From: Thermoleophilia bacterium
GTDB lineage: Bacteria; Actinomycetota; Thermoleophilia; Gaiellales; Gaiellaceae
Length of the DNA: 32,453 bases
Direction: 5' to 3'
Assembly (NCBI GenBank): GCA_017882615.1
Contig: JADGPD010000020.1
Span: 1-32,453 of the forward strand
Part shown: positions 14,152 through 22,165 of the stretch, piece by piece
Layout: each line of letters starts with the position of its first letter
Position numbering within the stretch: the first letter of the stretch is position 1
Translations under genes and position numbers: made by a program
The notes under the pieces: model-generated
The model's database searches: none
The model's input: only the letters and a program-made list of their open reading frames with translations
What the model was told of the DNA's origin: nothing

Positions 14152-16728
14152 ATGCGTGCCCATCGTCCGATCACCTGTTCGGTGCTCGGCGGACTGCTTG
14201 CTCTGACGTTGGTCGTCGGCGTTTCGGCCGCGGCGGCTGCCAGCGCCACCTCGCAGGCTGCCCGGAGCGTCAGGATCAGCGCCAGTCTGACCGAGCCGTC
14301 CTTCTCGCCCGGCGAGGTCAACTCGGCCCGGCTCCTCTATCGCTTTTCCAGTAGGAGCGCGAGCTTCAGTTACCGCGTTTCGCGCAAGACGAGATCGGGC
14401 TGGCAAACGGTAAGAAGCGTCAGGCTCCGGGGCAGCTTCTCGGGCAGCCGCAATATAAAAGTCGGTAGTTTCTTCCCCAGGCGAAAAGCCACGCTCGGCC
14501 ACTATCGCATCGAGCTCAGCGCCGGCGGAACTAGCACCACGCTGCAGTTCGATGTCGTCAAGGCCCTCAACACGACGACCGTTCCGGTCGCCGCCGCGGA
14601 CAAGCAGAGCTGTGCGCTCCTCTCGGACAGCAAGGTCGAGTGCTGGGGCGACAACTCCAAGGGTCAGCTCGGCAACCGCACGACCAGCGCCAGCCCCACT
14701 CCCGTCCTGGCGAACGGGATCAAACAAGCCAAGGCCGTCTCGAGCGAAGGATTCAATACCTGCACCCTCGTTCCGGTCGGTGTGGTCAAGTGCTGGGGCG
14801 ACAACGCCAACGGCAAGCTCGGCAGCGGTCTGATGTCTCCAAGCCTCAGCTCCGTTCCGGTCACGGTCAGCGGGATCGTGTTCGCGGTAGCCGTCAGCGC
14901 CGGCTTCGACCATTCCTGCGCTCTGCTGAGCGGTGGGACGGTCAGGTGCTGGGGCCGCAACAACTCCGGTGACGTCGGGGGCAGCAAGGGCTCGAACCCG
15001 GTCCCGATCAATGTCAATGGAATAAGGGCGACTTCGATCAGCGCCGGCTACCGCCACAGCTGCGCCGTGCTCGCGGGCGGCAAGGTCGCCTGCTGGGGCA
15101 ACAACCACTTCGGCCAGCTCGGCAACGGCAAGACGTCCAACAGCGGTAAGCCTGTGACGGTGAGCGGAATTAAAACGGCCATCTCGATCAGCGCCGGCAA
15201 CGACCTCAGCTGCGCCGTTCTCTCCAACCACACGATCAAGTGCTGGGGCCGTGGCGACGGTGGAGCGCTGGGCGACGGAGTGGCGACTCACGGCCACGCG
15301 GACGCGAGCGGAATCGATTTCAAGTCCACGCCCGTTACGGTCAAGGGCCTCTCGACCGCCACCTCCGTCAGCGCCGGCAGCGGCTTCGCCTGTGCTCGGC
15401 TCTCCAGCAAGCAGATCAGCTGCTGGGGCAAGAACGCCGACGGTCAGCTCGGCAACGGCTCCACCACCGACAGCTCGACTCCCGTCGCGGTGAACGGAAT
15501 ATCCGCGGCGGTCGCTATCGACACAAGCGCCGGCGCCGCTGACGAGGCTCACGCCTGCGCGCTCGTTTCAGACAGAAAGATCAAGTGCTGGGGCAATAAC
15601 GACGCGGGCCAGCTGGGAAGCGGCGGCCAGAACTTCAGCGCGGCACCCGTCGCCGCGGTGCTCACAAGCGCCAGCGCGATCGCCGCGGGCGCCGCGCACA
15701 GCTGCGCTTTGCTCTCCAACGGCACGGTCGACTGCTGGGGCAGCAACGCTGCAGGCCAGCTCGGCAACGGCACGACTACCTCGAGCTCTACGCCCGTTCC
15801 GGTGGGCACCCTCACCGGCGCCGGCGTGATCGCCGCCGGGTCGGCGTACAGCTGCGCCGTCATCTCCACGGGCGCGACCTCCTGCTGGGGTGACAACGCC
15901 GCCGGCCAGCTCGGCAACGGCTCCACCACGAGCAGCTCGACCCCGGTCACGGTCACGGGCCTCACGACGACTGCCAAGACGGTTGCTGCGGGCTCCTCGC
16001 ACGGCTGCGCGCTGCTCACCGACGGAACGGTTCAGTGCTGGGGCGGCAACTCCGCCGGCCAGCTCGGGAACGGCTCCACCGCGAACAGCTCGACTCCGGT
16101 CGCGGTCAGTGGTCTAACTTCGACAGTCAAGGGCATCGCCGCCGGCTTCGCGCACAGTTGCGCGCTCATCACCGACGGAACGGTTCAGTGCTGGGGTAGC
16201 AACTCCGCCGGCCAGCTCGGTAACGGCTCCACCACGAACAGCTCGACTCCGGTCGCGGTCACAGGCCTGGGAATGGCCGCGAAGGCCATCGCCGCCGGTT
16301 TCGACCACAGTTGCGCTCTGCTCGCCGACGGGACGATCAAATGCTGGGGCGGCAACTCCGCCGGCCAGCTCGGGAACGGCTCCACCACCGCCAGCTCCAG
16401 CCCGGTCGCGGTAAGCACCATCACTGGCGCCCTCTCTCTCAGCGCCGGCTCGTCGAACAGCTGCGCCGTCCTCTCCACGGGCGCCGTCGACTGCTGGGGC
16501 GACGCCAGCAAGGGCAAGCTGGGCAACGGTTCGACCACCAACAGCTCCAGCCCGGTCGCGGTGGCCGGCATCACGGGAGCGCTAGAGGTCAGCGCCGGCG
16601 CCTCGCACAGCTGTGCCCTGCTCACCAGCGGCTCAGTCAGGTGCTGGGGCGACAACGCCGCCGGCGAGCTCGGCGTCGGCGCGCTCGACTACAGCTCGAC
16701 TCCGGTCGAAGTCATCGGCATCCCCTAG
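14152..16728 (+). CDS. Secreted protein with 14 RCC1-type propeller repeats
   Basis: 858 aa. Signal peptide at about 1-30 (core CSVLGGLLALTLVVGVSAAAAA). A beta-rich N-terminal domain (about 35-142: LLYRFSSRSASFSYRVSR, then GHYRIELSAGG) is shared with the second RCC1 protein at 20515. From about 145 to the end there are 14 repeats of about 50 residues. Each has C-x9-C-W-G followed by a G-Q-L-G-N-G-type turn and (S/T)-P-V-x-V. RCC1 folds are seven-bladed, so 14 repeats suggest two propellers in tandem. One Cys pair per blade is expected to form a disulfide outside the cell. Repeats 8-12 are the most alike. The known secreted bacterial RCC1-fold protein BLIP-II is a protein inhibitor, so a binding role is inferred; no catalytic residues were seen. 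Confidence 0.92.
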   Translation: MRAHRPITCSVLGGLLALTLVVGVSAAAAASATSQAARSVRISASLTEPSFSPGEVNSARLLYRFSSRSASFSYRVSRKTRSGWQTVRSVRLRGSFSGSRNIKVGSFFPRRKATLGHYRIELSAGGTSTTLQFDVVKALNTTTVPVAAADKQSCALLSDSKVECWGDNSKGQLGNRTTSASPTPVLANGIKQAKAVSSEGFNTCTLVPVGVVKCWGDNANGKLGSGLMSPSLSSVPVTVSGIVFAVAVSAGFDHSCALLSGGTVRCWGRNNSGDVGGSKGSNPVPINVNGIRATSISAGYRHSCAVLAGGKVACWGNNHFGQLGNGKTSNSGKPVTVSGIKTAISISAGNDLSCAVLSNHTIKCWGRGDGGALGDGVATHGHADASGIDFKSTPVTVKGLSTATSVSAGSGFACARLSSKQISCWGKNADGQLGNGSTTDSSTPVAVNGISAAVAIDTSAGAADEAHACALVSDRKIKCWGNNDAGQLGSGGQNFSAAPVAAVLTSASAIAAGAAHSCALLSNGTVDCWGSNAAGQLGNGTTTSSSTPVPVGTLTGAGVIAAGSAYSCAVISTGATSCWGDNAAGQLGNGSTTSSSTPVTVTGLTTTAKTVAAGSSHGCALLTDGTVQCWGGNSAGQLGNGSTANSSTPVAVSGLTSTVKGIAAGFAHSCALITDGTVQCWGSNSAGQLGNGSTTNSSTPVAVTGLGMAAKAIAAGFDHSCALLADGTIKCWGGNSAGQLGNGSTTASSSPVAVSTITGALSLSAGSSNSCAVLSTGAVDCWGDASKGKLGNGSTTNSSSPVAVAGITGALEVSAGASHSCALLTSGSVRCWGDNAAGELGVGALDYSSTPVEVIGIP
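15733..16690. repeat. Near-identical 147-153-bp tandem repeats in RCC1 gene 1
   Basis: The TGCTGGGG core recurs at 15733, 15883, 16036, 16189, 16342, 16492 and 16642, with spacings of 150, 153, 153, 153, 150 and 150 bp. Long shared stretches such as CTCCGCCGGCCAGCTCGG and AACAGCTCGACTCCGGTCGC occur in neighbouring units. Earlier units (14641-15586) are spaced more variably, 144-180 bp. Confidence 0.9.
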
Positions 16729-16733
16729 CGGCC

Positions 16734-18944
16734 TCAGCCGGCGTCTGGCGAAAGCGCGGCCTGCGGGTGGCGCGAGACCTCGACTCGCGGTAGCCAACTG
16801 AGCCAGCCCGGCAGGTACCAGCACCTGTCGCCGAGCAGGCTGAGCACACTCGGGAGCACCACCGAGCGAACGACCGTGGCGTCGAGGAAGAGCGCAACCG
16901 CCACGCCGAAGCCCATCTGCTGGAAGGCCACCATCTCGCCGCTGGCGAAGCCCGAGAACACAGCGATGATGATCAGCGCAGCGCCGGTGATGATTCGGGC
17001 CGTCGAGGCCACTCCCCCGCTGACGGCGTCGCGCGTCGAGCCGGTCTGGTCGAAGCGCTCCCTGATCCGGCTCATCAGGAAGACCTGGTAGTCCATCGAG
17101 AGCCCGAACAGCACCGAGAAGAGGAACAGCGGCACCCAGGCGTCGATCACAGGCACGTGCTGGAAACCGAGCAGGTGAGCGCCGTAGCCGTGCAAGAAGA
17201 CGAGCGTGAGCACGCCGTAGGCTGCCCCGACCGAGAGCAGGTCGAGCAGAATCGAGACCAGCGCGACGACGATCGAGCGGAATGCGATCGTGAGCAGGAT
17301 GAAACTGAACCCGAGCACCAGAGCGAGGACGATCGGGGTCGGATTGGTGACCGCGTTGAAGTAGTCGGAATACAGCGCCGTTCGGCCTCCCACCAGCACG
17401 TTTGCCCCGCTCCCCGCGAACAGCTCGGGGATGATGCGGTTGTGCAGGTCGCGTAGCGCCCTGATCGCTCCGTCACTGCTCGCAACGCCGCGCACGGGCA
17501 CCTCGAGCAGCGATACGTCGCTGCGTACCGGCGAGGTCGTGATCGCGCCGGTAGCGAAGCGAGGATCGGCGGCGAGTCGCTTTTGCAGCTTGACGAGGTC
17601 GGCCCGAGCCGCGGCGTTCCCGCCCGACATGACGATCTGCGCCGGGTAGGGGCTCTGTGCCGGGAACTCGCGTTGAAGCGCAACGAAGCCCTGCTTCGAA
17701 GGCAGGCGGTTGGGGAGGGTGTTGACGCCGTTCTCGCCCACGTGAAGCCCGAGCGTCGGGCTCGCGATCGCCAGCATGGCGCCGGCGGCCACGACCAAGC
17801 TGAGCACCGGGCGGCGCAGGACCGCCTCGACGATTCTCTGCCAGAAGCGCCCCTCGGCGGTGTCGGTGCGGCCGATATTGCGCCCGATGATCGGGACGCG
17901 CAGCGCATTCACGTGGTCGCCTAGCAGGCCGAGCACGGCCGGCAGCAGCGTCAGCGCCGCGGCGACCGAGACGATGCCGACGATGATCGCGCCGGCGGCG
18001 AGGCTGCGCAGCACCGTGGTCTGCAGCAGGAACATGCCGGACAACGCGATCACGAAGGTTCCGCCGCTGAAGGTGACCGCCCTGCTCGCCGTCGCACCCG
18101 CGGCCCGGATCGCCGCCTCTTTGACCGTGCCGACGGCGCGTTCCTCGCGATAGCGGGAAAGGACGAACAACGAGTAGTCGATCCCCAGCGCGAGCCCCAT
18201 CCCGGTGAGCATGTTCACGATGAAGACCGAAAAGCCGAACTGAAGCGAGAGCGCCGAGACGATGCCCATCCCCACGGCGATCGAGACCAGCGCCATCAGT
18301 AGCGGCACAAGTCCCGCCACGACCGCACCGAAGACGAGTAGCAGCACCACCATCGCGGCCGGCAGCCCGAGCGCCAGCTCGCCCTGCTCGAGATCGTGCT
18401 GCGAGACAGCCGCGAAATCGCTTCCCACGGTGTGGTCGCCGGTGATCGCCACCGCGAAGCCGGCCTGCCCGTTCGCCTTCTTCACCAGCGAGACCACCGG
18501 CACGATCGCCTTGTCGGTGTTGACCAGGACCTGGATGACGGTCGCGTGCCCGTCGCGCGAGACGAGCGTGCGCCCGTCTGTTAGATAGCTGCGCAGGTTG
18601 AGTACCTTCCCTGTTGCCTTGCTCTGGCGCGAAAGCTTCGCGACGACGGCGCGGAACTGGGGGGTATCGACGCCATAGCGGGCGGACTGGACGACGATGA
18701 TGTCGCTGAACTGGCGCTTGAGGTCGGCGGGAGTCGGCGGGAACGCGTTCGCGATCAGGTCGGCCGCTCTGGTCGATTCCGGCTTCCCCGAAACGAAGCC
18801 CTGGGAGCTCAGCCCACGCAGCGAGGTCGCGGTCAGCGCGAGCGCGGCGACGACCGCGATTCCCCACAGCCCCAGCGTCCGCCACGGATGCTCGGAGCAC
18901 GTGCGCGCCAGTCTCTCCGTCAAGCCTTGCTTCGATCTGGTCAC
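16734..18944 (-). CDS. MMPL/RND-family membrane exporter
   Basis: 736 aa with the MMPL layout: a first helix (about 22-44), a large outer loop (about 45-190), five to six helices (about 190-365), a second outer loop and a second helix bundle. Signature motifs are GIDYSLFVLSRYREER (254-269) and LSMDYQVFLMSRIRERF near residue 615, the paired proton-relay Asp-Tyr segments of MMPL transporters. These proteins export lipids, drugs or siderophores by proton motive force. The GTG start has GGGAGG about 9 nt upstream. It is divergent from a TetR gene, with a perfect operator dyad over its likely -10, so repression by that TetR is inferred. It converges with RCC1 gene 1 with only five bases between stops. 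The substrate is unknown. Confidence 0.92.
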   Translation of the reverse strand: MTRSKQGLTERLARTCSEHPWRTLGLWGIAVVAALALTATSLRGLSSQGFVSGKPESTRAADLIANAFPPTPADLKRQFSDIIVVQSARYGVDTPQFRAVVAKLSRQSKATGKVLNLRSYLTDGRTLVSRDGHATVIQVLVNTDKAIVPVVSLVKKANGQAGFAVAITGDHTVGSDFAAVSQHDLEQGELALGLPAAMVVLLLVFGAVVAGLVPLLMALVSIAVGMGIVSALSLQFGFSVFIVNMLTGMGLALGIDYSLFVLSRYREERAVGTVKEAAIRAAGATASRAVTFSGGTFVIALSGMFLLQTTVLRSLAAGAIIVGIVSVAAALTLLPAVLGLLGDHVNALRVPIIGRNIGRTDTAEGRFWQRIVEAVLRRPVLSLVVAAGAMLAIASPTLGLHVGENGVNTLPNRLPSKQGFVALQREFPAQSPYPAQIVMSGGNAAARADLVKLQKRLAADPRFATGAITTSPVRSDVSLLEVPVRGVASSDGAIRALRDLHNRIIPELFAGSGANVLVGGRTALYSDYFNAVTNPTPIVLALVLGFSFILLTIAFRSIVVALVSILLDLLSVGAAYGVLTLVFLHGYGAHLLGFQHVPVIDAWVPLFLFSVLFGLSMDYQVFLMSRIRERFDQTGSTRDAVSGGVASTARIITGAALIIIAVFSGFASGEMVAFQQMGFGVAVALFLDATVVRSVVLPSVLSLLGDRCWYLPGWLSWLPRVEVSRHPQAALSPDAG

Positions 18945-18979
18945 GGCGCCGTACCTCCCGAGTTTGAGATATATGTTCC

Positions 18980-19005
18980 TGTATACGCCGTAGGTGTACG
19001 GCGTA
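18980..19005. promoter_or_regulatory. TetR operator dyad between MMPL and tetR genes
   Basis: TACGCCGTA (18984-18992) - GGTG - TACGGCGTA (18997-19005) is a perfect 9-bp inverted repeat. A minus-strand -10-like TATACA (18980-18985 read in reverse) for the MMPL gene overlaps its edge. The position, size and symmetry fit a TetR dimer site that represses the exporter. Confidence 0.65.
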
Positions 19006-19030
19006 GATCGACACCGTATACACGAGCGAC

Positions 19031-19036
19031 TAGACT
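19031..19036 (+). promoter_or_regulatory. -10-like element of the tetR gene
   Basis: TAGACT ends 10 nt before the GTG start at 19047. It lies 25 bp from the operator dyad, which would cover the upstream promoter region and could allow autoregulation. Confidence 0.35.
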
Positions 19037-19046
19037 GTCAAACACT

Positions 19047-19760
19047 GTGGCAACCGAACTGCACAATGAGCGAAAGACGCTGTCGCGGCGAGCCGTGATC
19101 GACGCGGCCCTGGCCCTCGGCGACAGAGAAGGCGTGGACGCCGTCAGCCTGCGCCGGTTGGCACGCGAGCTTGGCGTAACTCCAATGGCGCTCTACCGCT
19201 ACGTGGACAGCAAGGAAGGCCTACTGGCCGCAATCGCCGATCGCGCCTTCGAGGAGTTCGAGCTACCGGCGGAGGGCGAGGGCGACTGGCGCGAGGAGAT
19301 CAAGGCCCTGGGTCGCTCCTTCCGGCGCCTGCTCCTCACCCACCCGACGGTTACGTCGCTCTTCTCGTCCAAGCCCGCCGAGATATCCCAAAACGGAGCC
19401 CGCGTCGTCGAGGTCGTGCTCGGCGTTCTCAAGCGCGCCGGCTTCCGGCCGCAGGAAGCCGCCCTGATCGAGAGCGAGTGCGAGCGTTTCATCCTCGGGC
19501 TGGTCGTACTGGAGATAGGCGGCGGACCGCAGCTTTGCCCGTTCAAGCCGGGAACTCCTCATTCCCACGAAGCCACGGCCAAGCTCGCGCTTCTCCCCGC
19601 CGATCAATTCCCGAATCTGCTCGAGTCGCTCCCCTACTTCAGTGAGTGCCATGACGCCGACTGGGCCTTCGAGTTCGCCCTCGACCTGATCGTCGGCGGC
19701 ATCGAGCACCAGCTCGAAAGCGTTCAATCACAGCTCAAACCGAGTCAGAGCAAGAGCTGA
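19047..19760 (+). CDS. TetR-family transcriptional regulator
   Basis: 237 aa from the GTG at 19047. Upstream in-frame codons run through the operator and are not likely translated. The N-terminal helix-turn-helix covers about residues 11-60: LSRRAVIDAALALGDREGVD, then VSLRRLARELGVTPMALYRYVDSKEGLLAAI, the classic TetR recognition region. The C-terminal ligand and dimer domain (about 75-225) resembles the TetR_C group found with MMPL exporters (FRRLLLTHPTV; ERFILGLVVLEIGG; FEFALDLIVGGIE). It likely senses the exporter's substrate and represses the divergent MMPL gene and itself. The signal is unknown. Confidence 0.9.
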   Translation: MATELHNERKTLSRRAVIDAALALGDREGVDAVSLRRLARELGVTPMALYRYVDSKEGLLAAIADRAFEEFELPAEGEGDWREEIKALGRSFRRLLLTHPTVTSLFSSKPAEISQNGARVVEVVLGVLKRAGFRPQEAALIESECERFILGLVVLEIGGGPQLCPFKPGTPHSHEATAKLALLPADQFPNLLESLPYFSECHDADWAFEFALDLIVGGIEHQLESVQSQLKPSQSKS

Positions 19761-19814
19761 GCTCGATCAGTTCGACCCCGAGCCGGCGCCCTGGCTCGAT
19801 TTCGCTCGCGCGAA

Positions 19815-20270
19815 ATGCCGAGCACGCCTATCATCGCTTGGGTGAGGTATTCGCTCGTCGTCGCGGTCGCTCTGGTCGTTCTCGCGGGATCGGCGTCCGC
19901 TTCCTCGTCTTCAGGACTGAAGGGCTTTCAAACTCCCTCTCGGAATATCGTTTGCGGCGCCTATACGGGATCCCAACCGGCCTGGCTGCGCTGTGACATC
20001 TCGAGCGGTCTCAAGCCGAAGCCGTCCCGACCCAAGGGCTGCGAGTTCGACTTCGGCGGGACTCTCACGCTCAGCGCCACGGGGCGAGCCCGGATTGGTT
20101 GCGTCAGCGACGTCGTGCTGCCCGACCCGAGCAAAGCACCGCTACTTGCTTACGGCAAGACCTGGAGTTATGGGCCGTTCAAATGCCACTCGGCCAAGAC
20201 CGGCCTAACCTGCCGCAACCTCAAAGGCCACGGCTTCTTCCTCAGCCGCGGGCGCTGGACACGGCTCTAG
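19815..20270 (+). CDS. Small secreted Cys-rich protein (DUF6636-like)
   Basis: 151 aa. An N-terminal signal peptide (about 1-30, VRYSLVVAVALVVLAGSASA) is followed by a compact domain opening GFQTPSRNIVCGAY. Later elements are LRCDIS, KGCEFDFGG, RIGCVSD, GPFKCHSAKTGLTCRNL and GFFLSRGRW. The six cysteines could pair as three disulfides. The 'F-x-T-P-S-x-N-I-x-C' opening is the hallmark of a family I recall as DUF6636, common in secreted actinobacterial proteins and of unknown function. No Shine-Dalgarno is clear. It lies between tetR and the second RCC1 gene on the same strand, 54 nt after tetR. Confidence 0.78.
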   Translation: MPSTPIIAWVRYSLVVAVALVVLAGSASASSSSGLKGFQTPSRNIVCGAYTGSQPAWLRCDISSGLKPKPSRPKGCEFDFGGTLTLSATGRARIGCVSDVVLPDPSKAPLLAYGKTWSYGPFKCHSAKTGLTCRNLKGHGFFLSRGRWTRL

Positions 20271-20514
20271 CAGGCACCTGACCGTTCGTCGGCCGCTTCG
20301 TGACCCGAGCGCGCTCGACGTAGCCCTATCCGCCGCAGCTACCGTGGATCAGGTACCGGAAGAACATGTCCTCGAAAGACGACTGCGGTCAAATAAGGGG
20401 TTATCGACCGGTGAATCCAAGATGCGTCTCCCCCCTCTCGATGAGAGCACTAGCCCTCTCTCGAAACGCCGCGCCTTTAGCGGACGTTTATCGCGCGGTG
20501 GTCTCATCGAAAAG

Positions 20515-22074
20515 ATGAGCGGACTTCGAAGCGGTCGTCCGGCTCGCGCGATTCCGGGGCATGTTCGCTCCCGCTCAACTGCCTTCGCCGCCGTCCTTCT
20601 GGGCATGGTGGTGCTGCCGCTCAGCGGCGCGATCGCTTCGTCCTCGGCGGCGAGAACGGCGCCCGGTCCGGGGGAGCTCGCCGCCAGGCTGGACGCCACG
20701 AGACTGGCGCCGGTCCAGGCAAGCGAAATCCGACTCAACTACCGGTTCTTGCGCCGGAGCGCCCACTTCTCATACGTGCTTCAGCGCAAACAGGGAGCAC
20801 GCTGGATCGCGCTTCGCGCCGTCGCGCGCAAGGGGAACTTCGAGGGCACTCACGTTACGACCCTCGAGCGCATCTTCGGCCAACGCGCGATCCAATCCGG
20901 TAGCTACCGCTTGCGCCTCCGCGCCGATCGCAATCTCGTCTCGCTCAGATTCTCGGTCTTCGCTGCCGAGCCAGTCGCCGACGCCACAGGCGTCAGCGCG
21001 GGCGGCAGGCTGACCTGCATCCTCGTTGGCGGCGGCGGCGTCAAGTGCTGGGGGGACAACTTCGACGGCGAGCTCGGGAACAGCACTCTGATGAACAGCT
21101 CGACGCCGGTCTCGGTGCGCGGCATCACGGGCGCGATCGCCGTGAACAGCGGTTACAAGCACTCCTGCGCGATCTTTTCCGCCGGGACGATCAGCTGCTG
21201 GGGTACCAACGACGTGGGCGAGCTCGGCAACGGCACGCTGGCGAGCAGCTCAACCCCGATTTCGGTGGGTGGACTCAGCGGCGTCGTCGCGAGCAGCTCC
21301 GGCGCGGCTCACACCTGCGCGCTGCTCACGGGCGGCTCACTCTACTGCTGGGGCGACAACCAGTTCGGAGAGCTCGGCACGGGCGCTCTGATCCGAAGCA
21401 GGCCCTTTGGGATCTCAAGCCCCGTGCAGGTCGCCGCCGTCTCGAATGCCGTCGGCGTCAGCGCCGGCTTCCTGAACACGTGTGCGCTCATCTCCGGCGG
21501 CTCGATCGAATGCTGGGGTTACAACCACGACGGTCAGACCGGACACGGAAAAGCCAACCACAGGTGGCCGTACGCCAACCCGTCGCCCGAGCGAGTCTAC
21601 GGAATCACGAACGCTATCTCGATCAGCTCCGGAGCTTTCGACACCTGCGCTCTCGTCGCCGGCGGTACGGTCAAGTGTTGGGGTTTCATCGCGGCCACAG
21701 ATACCGGCTCCAAACCCCTGCTGGACAGCGCCATACCGGTGCGGGCGGCGGGCATCAGAAACGCCGTCTCGATCAGCTCCGGCGGCGTTCACAACTGCGC
21801 CCTGATCGCCGGCGGCACAGTCAAGTGCTGGGGAGCGGATCAGTTCGGGCAGCTCGGTAACGGGAAGCTGCAAGACAGCGCCAAGCCCGTCACGGTGATC
21901 GGAATCAAGCATGCCGTCTCGATCAGCTCCGGCGTTCGTCACACCTGTGCGGTTCTCGCCAACAGCGCGGTCAAGTGCTGGGGCGGGAACGACGAGGGCG
22001 AGCTCGGTTCCGGCACCCTGACGACAAGCTCGGTTCCGCTCAGCGTCGTTCAGCCGACCACGAGCCGACCGTAG
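20515..22074 (+). CDS. Secreted protein with 7 RCC1-type propeller repeats
   Basis: 519 aa from the ATG at 20515; in-frame ATGs also occur upstream (the open frame begins at 20344), but the signal peptide lies near 20565-20650 and favours the shorter form. Signal core STAFAAVLLGMVVLPLSGAIA. The N-terminal domain (about 48-155: LNYRFLRRSAHFSYVLQRKQ, then GSYRLRLRADR) matches that of the 858-aa RCC1 protein. Seven repeats follow, each with C-x9-C-W-G, exactly one RCC1 propeller. Blade 5 (CWGFIAATDTGS) lacks the usual G-Q-L-G-N turn and blade 4 reads GQTGHG. It is a paralogue of the 14-repeat protein, on the same strand about 3.8 kb downstream. Ligand unknown. Confidence 0.9.
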   Translation: MSGLRSGRPARAIPGHVRSRSTAFAAVLLGMVVLPLSGAIASSSAARTAPGPGELAARLDATRLAPVQASEIRLNYRFLRRSAHFSYVLQRKQGARWIALRAVARKGNFEGTHVTTLERIFGQRAIQSGSYRLRLRADRNLVSLRFSVFAAEPVADATGVSAGGRLTCILVGGGGVKCWGDNFDGELGNSTLMNSSTPVSVRGITGAIAVNSGYKHSCAIFSAGTISCWGTNDVGELGNGTLASSSTPISVGGLSGVVASSSGAAHTCALLTGGSLYCWGDNQFGELGTGALIRSRPFGISSPVQVAAVSNAVGVSAGFLNTCALISGGSIECWGYNHDGQTGHGKANHRWPYANPSPERVYGITNAISISSGAFDTCALVAGGTVKCWGFIAATDTGSKPLLDSAIPVRAAGIRNAVSISSGGVHNCALIAGGTVKCWGADQFGQLGNGKLQDSAKPVTVIGIKHAVSISSGVRHTCAVLANSAVKCWGGNDEGELGSGTLTTSSVPLSVVQPTTSRP

Positions 22075-22151
22075 AACGCGGCGAGAGGACGGCGCCGAAC
22101 TGCTCTGGGCAGTAGGGTGACGCTTCTCGCACCTGCGGTTGCGCCGATCGC

Positions 22152-22157
22152 TAGGAT
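22152..22157 (+). promoter_or_regulatory. -10-like element of the Lys-rich membrane protein gene
   Basis: TAGGAT ends 8 nt before the ATG at 22166, the same spacing as at RCC1 gene 1. It could instead be read as a weak AGGA ribosome site, so the assignment is tentative. Confidence 0.35.
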
Positions 22158-22165
22158 CGTCGGCG

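Noticed and set aside
15733-16690. Regular 150-bp repeats as a possible mobile or satellite element
   Set aside because: They are in-frame blades of the RCC1 protein with a conserved protein motif.
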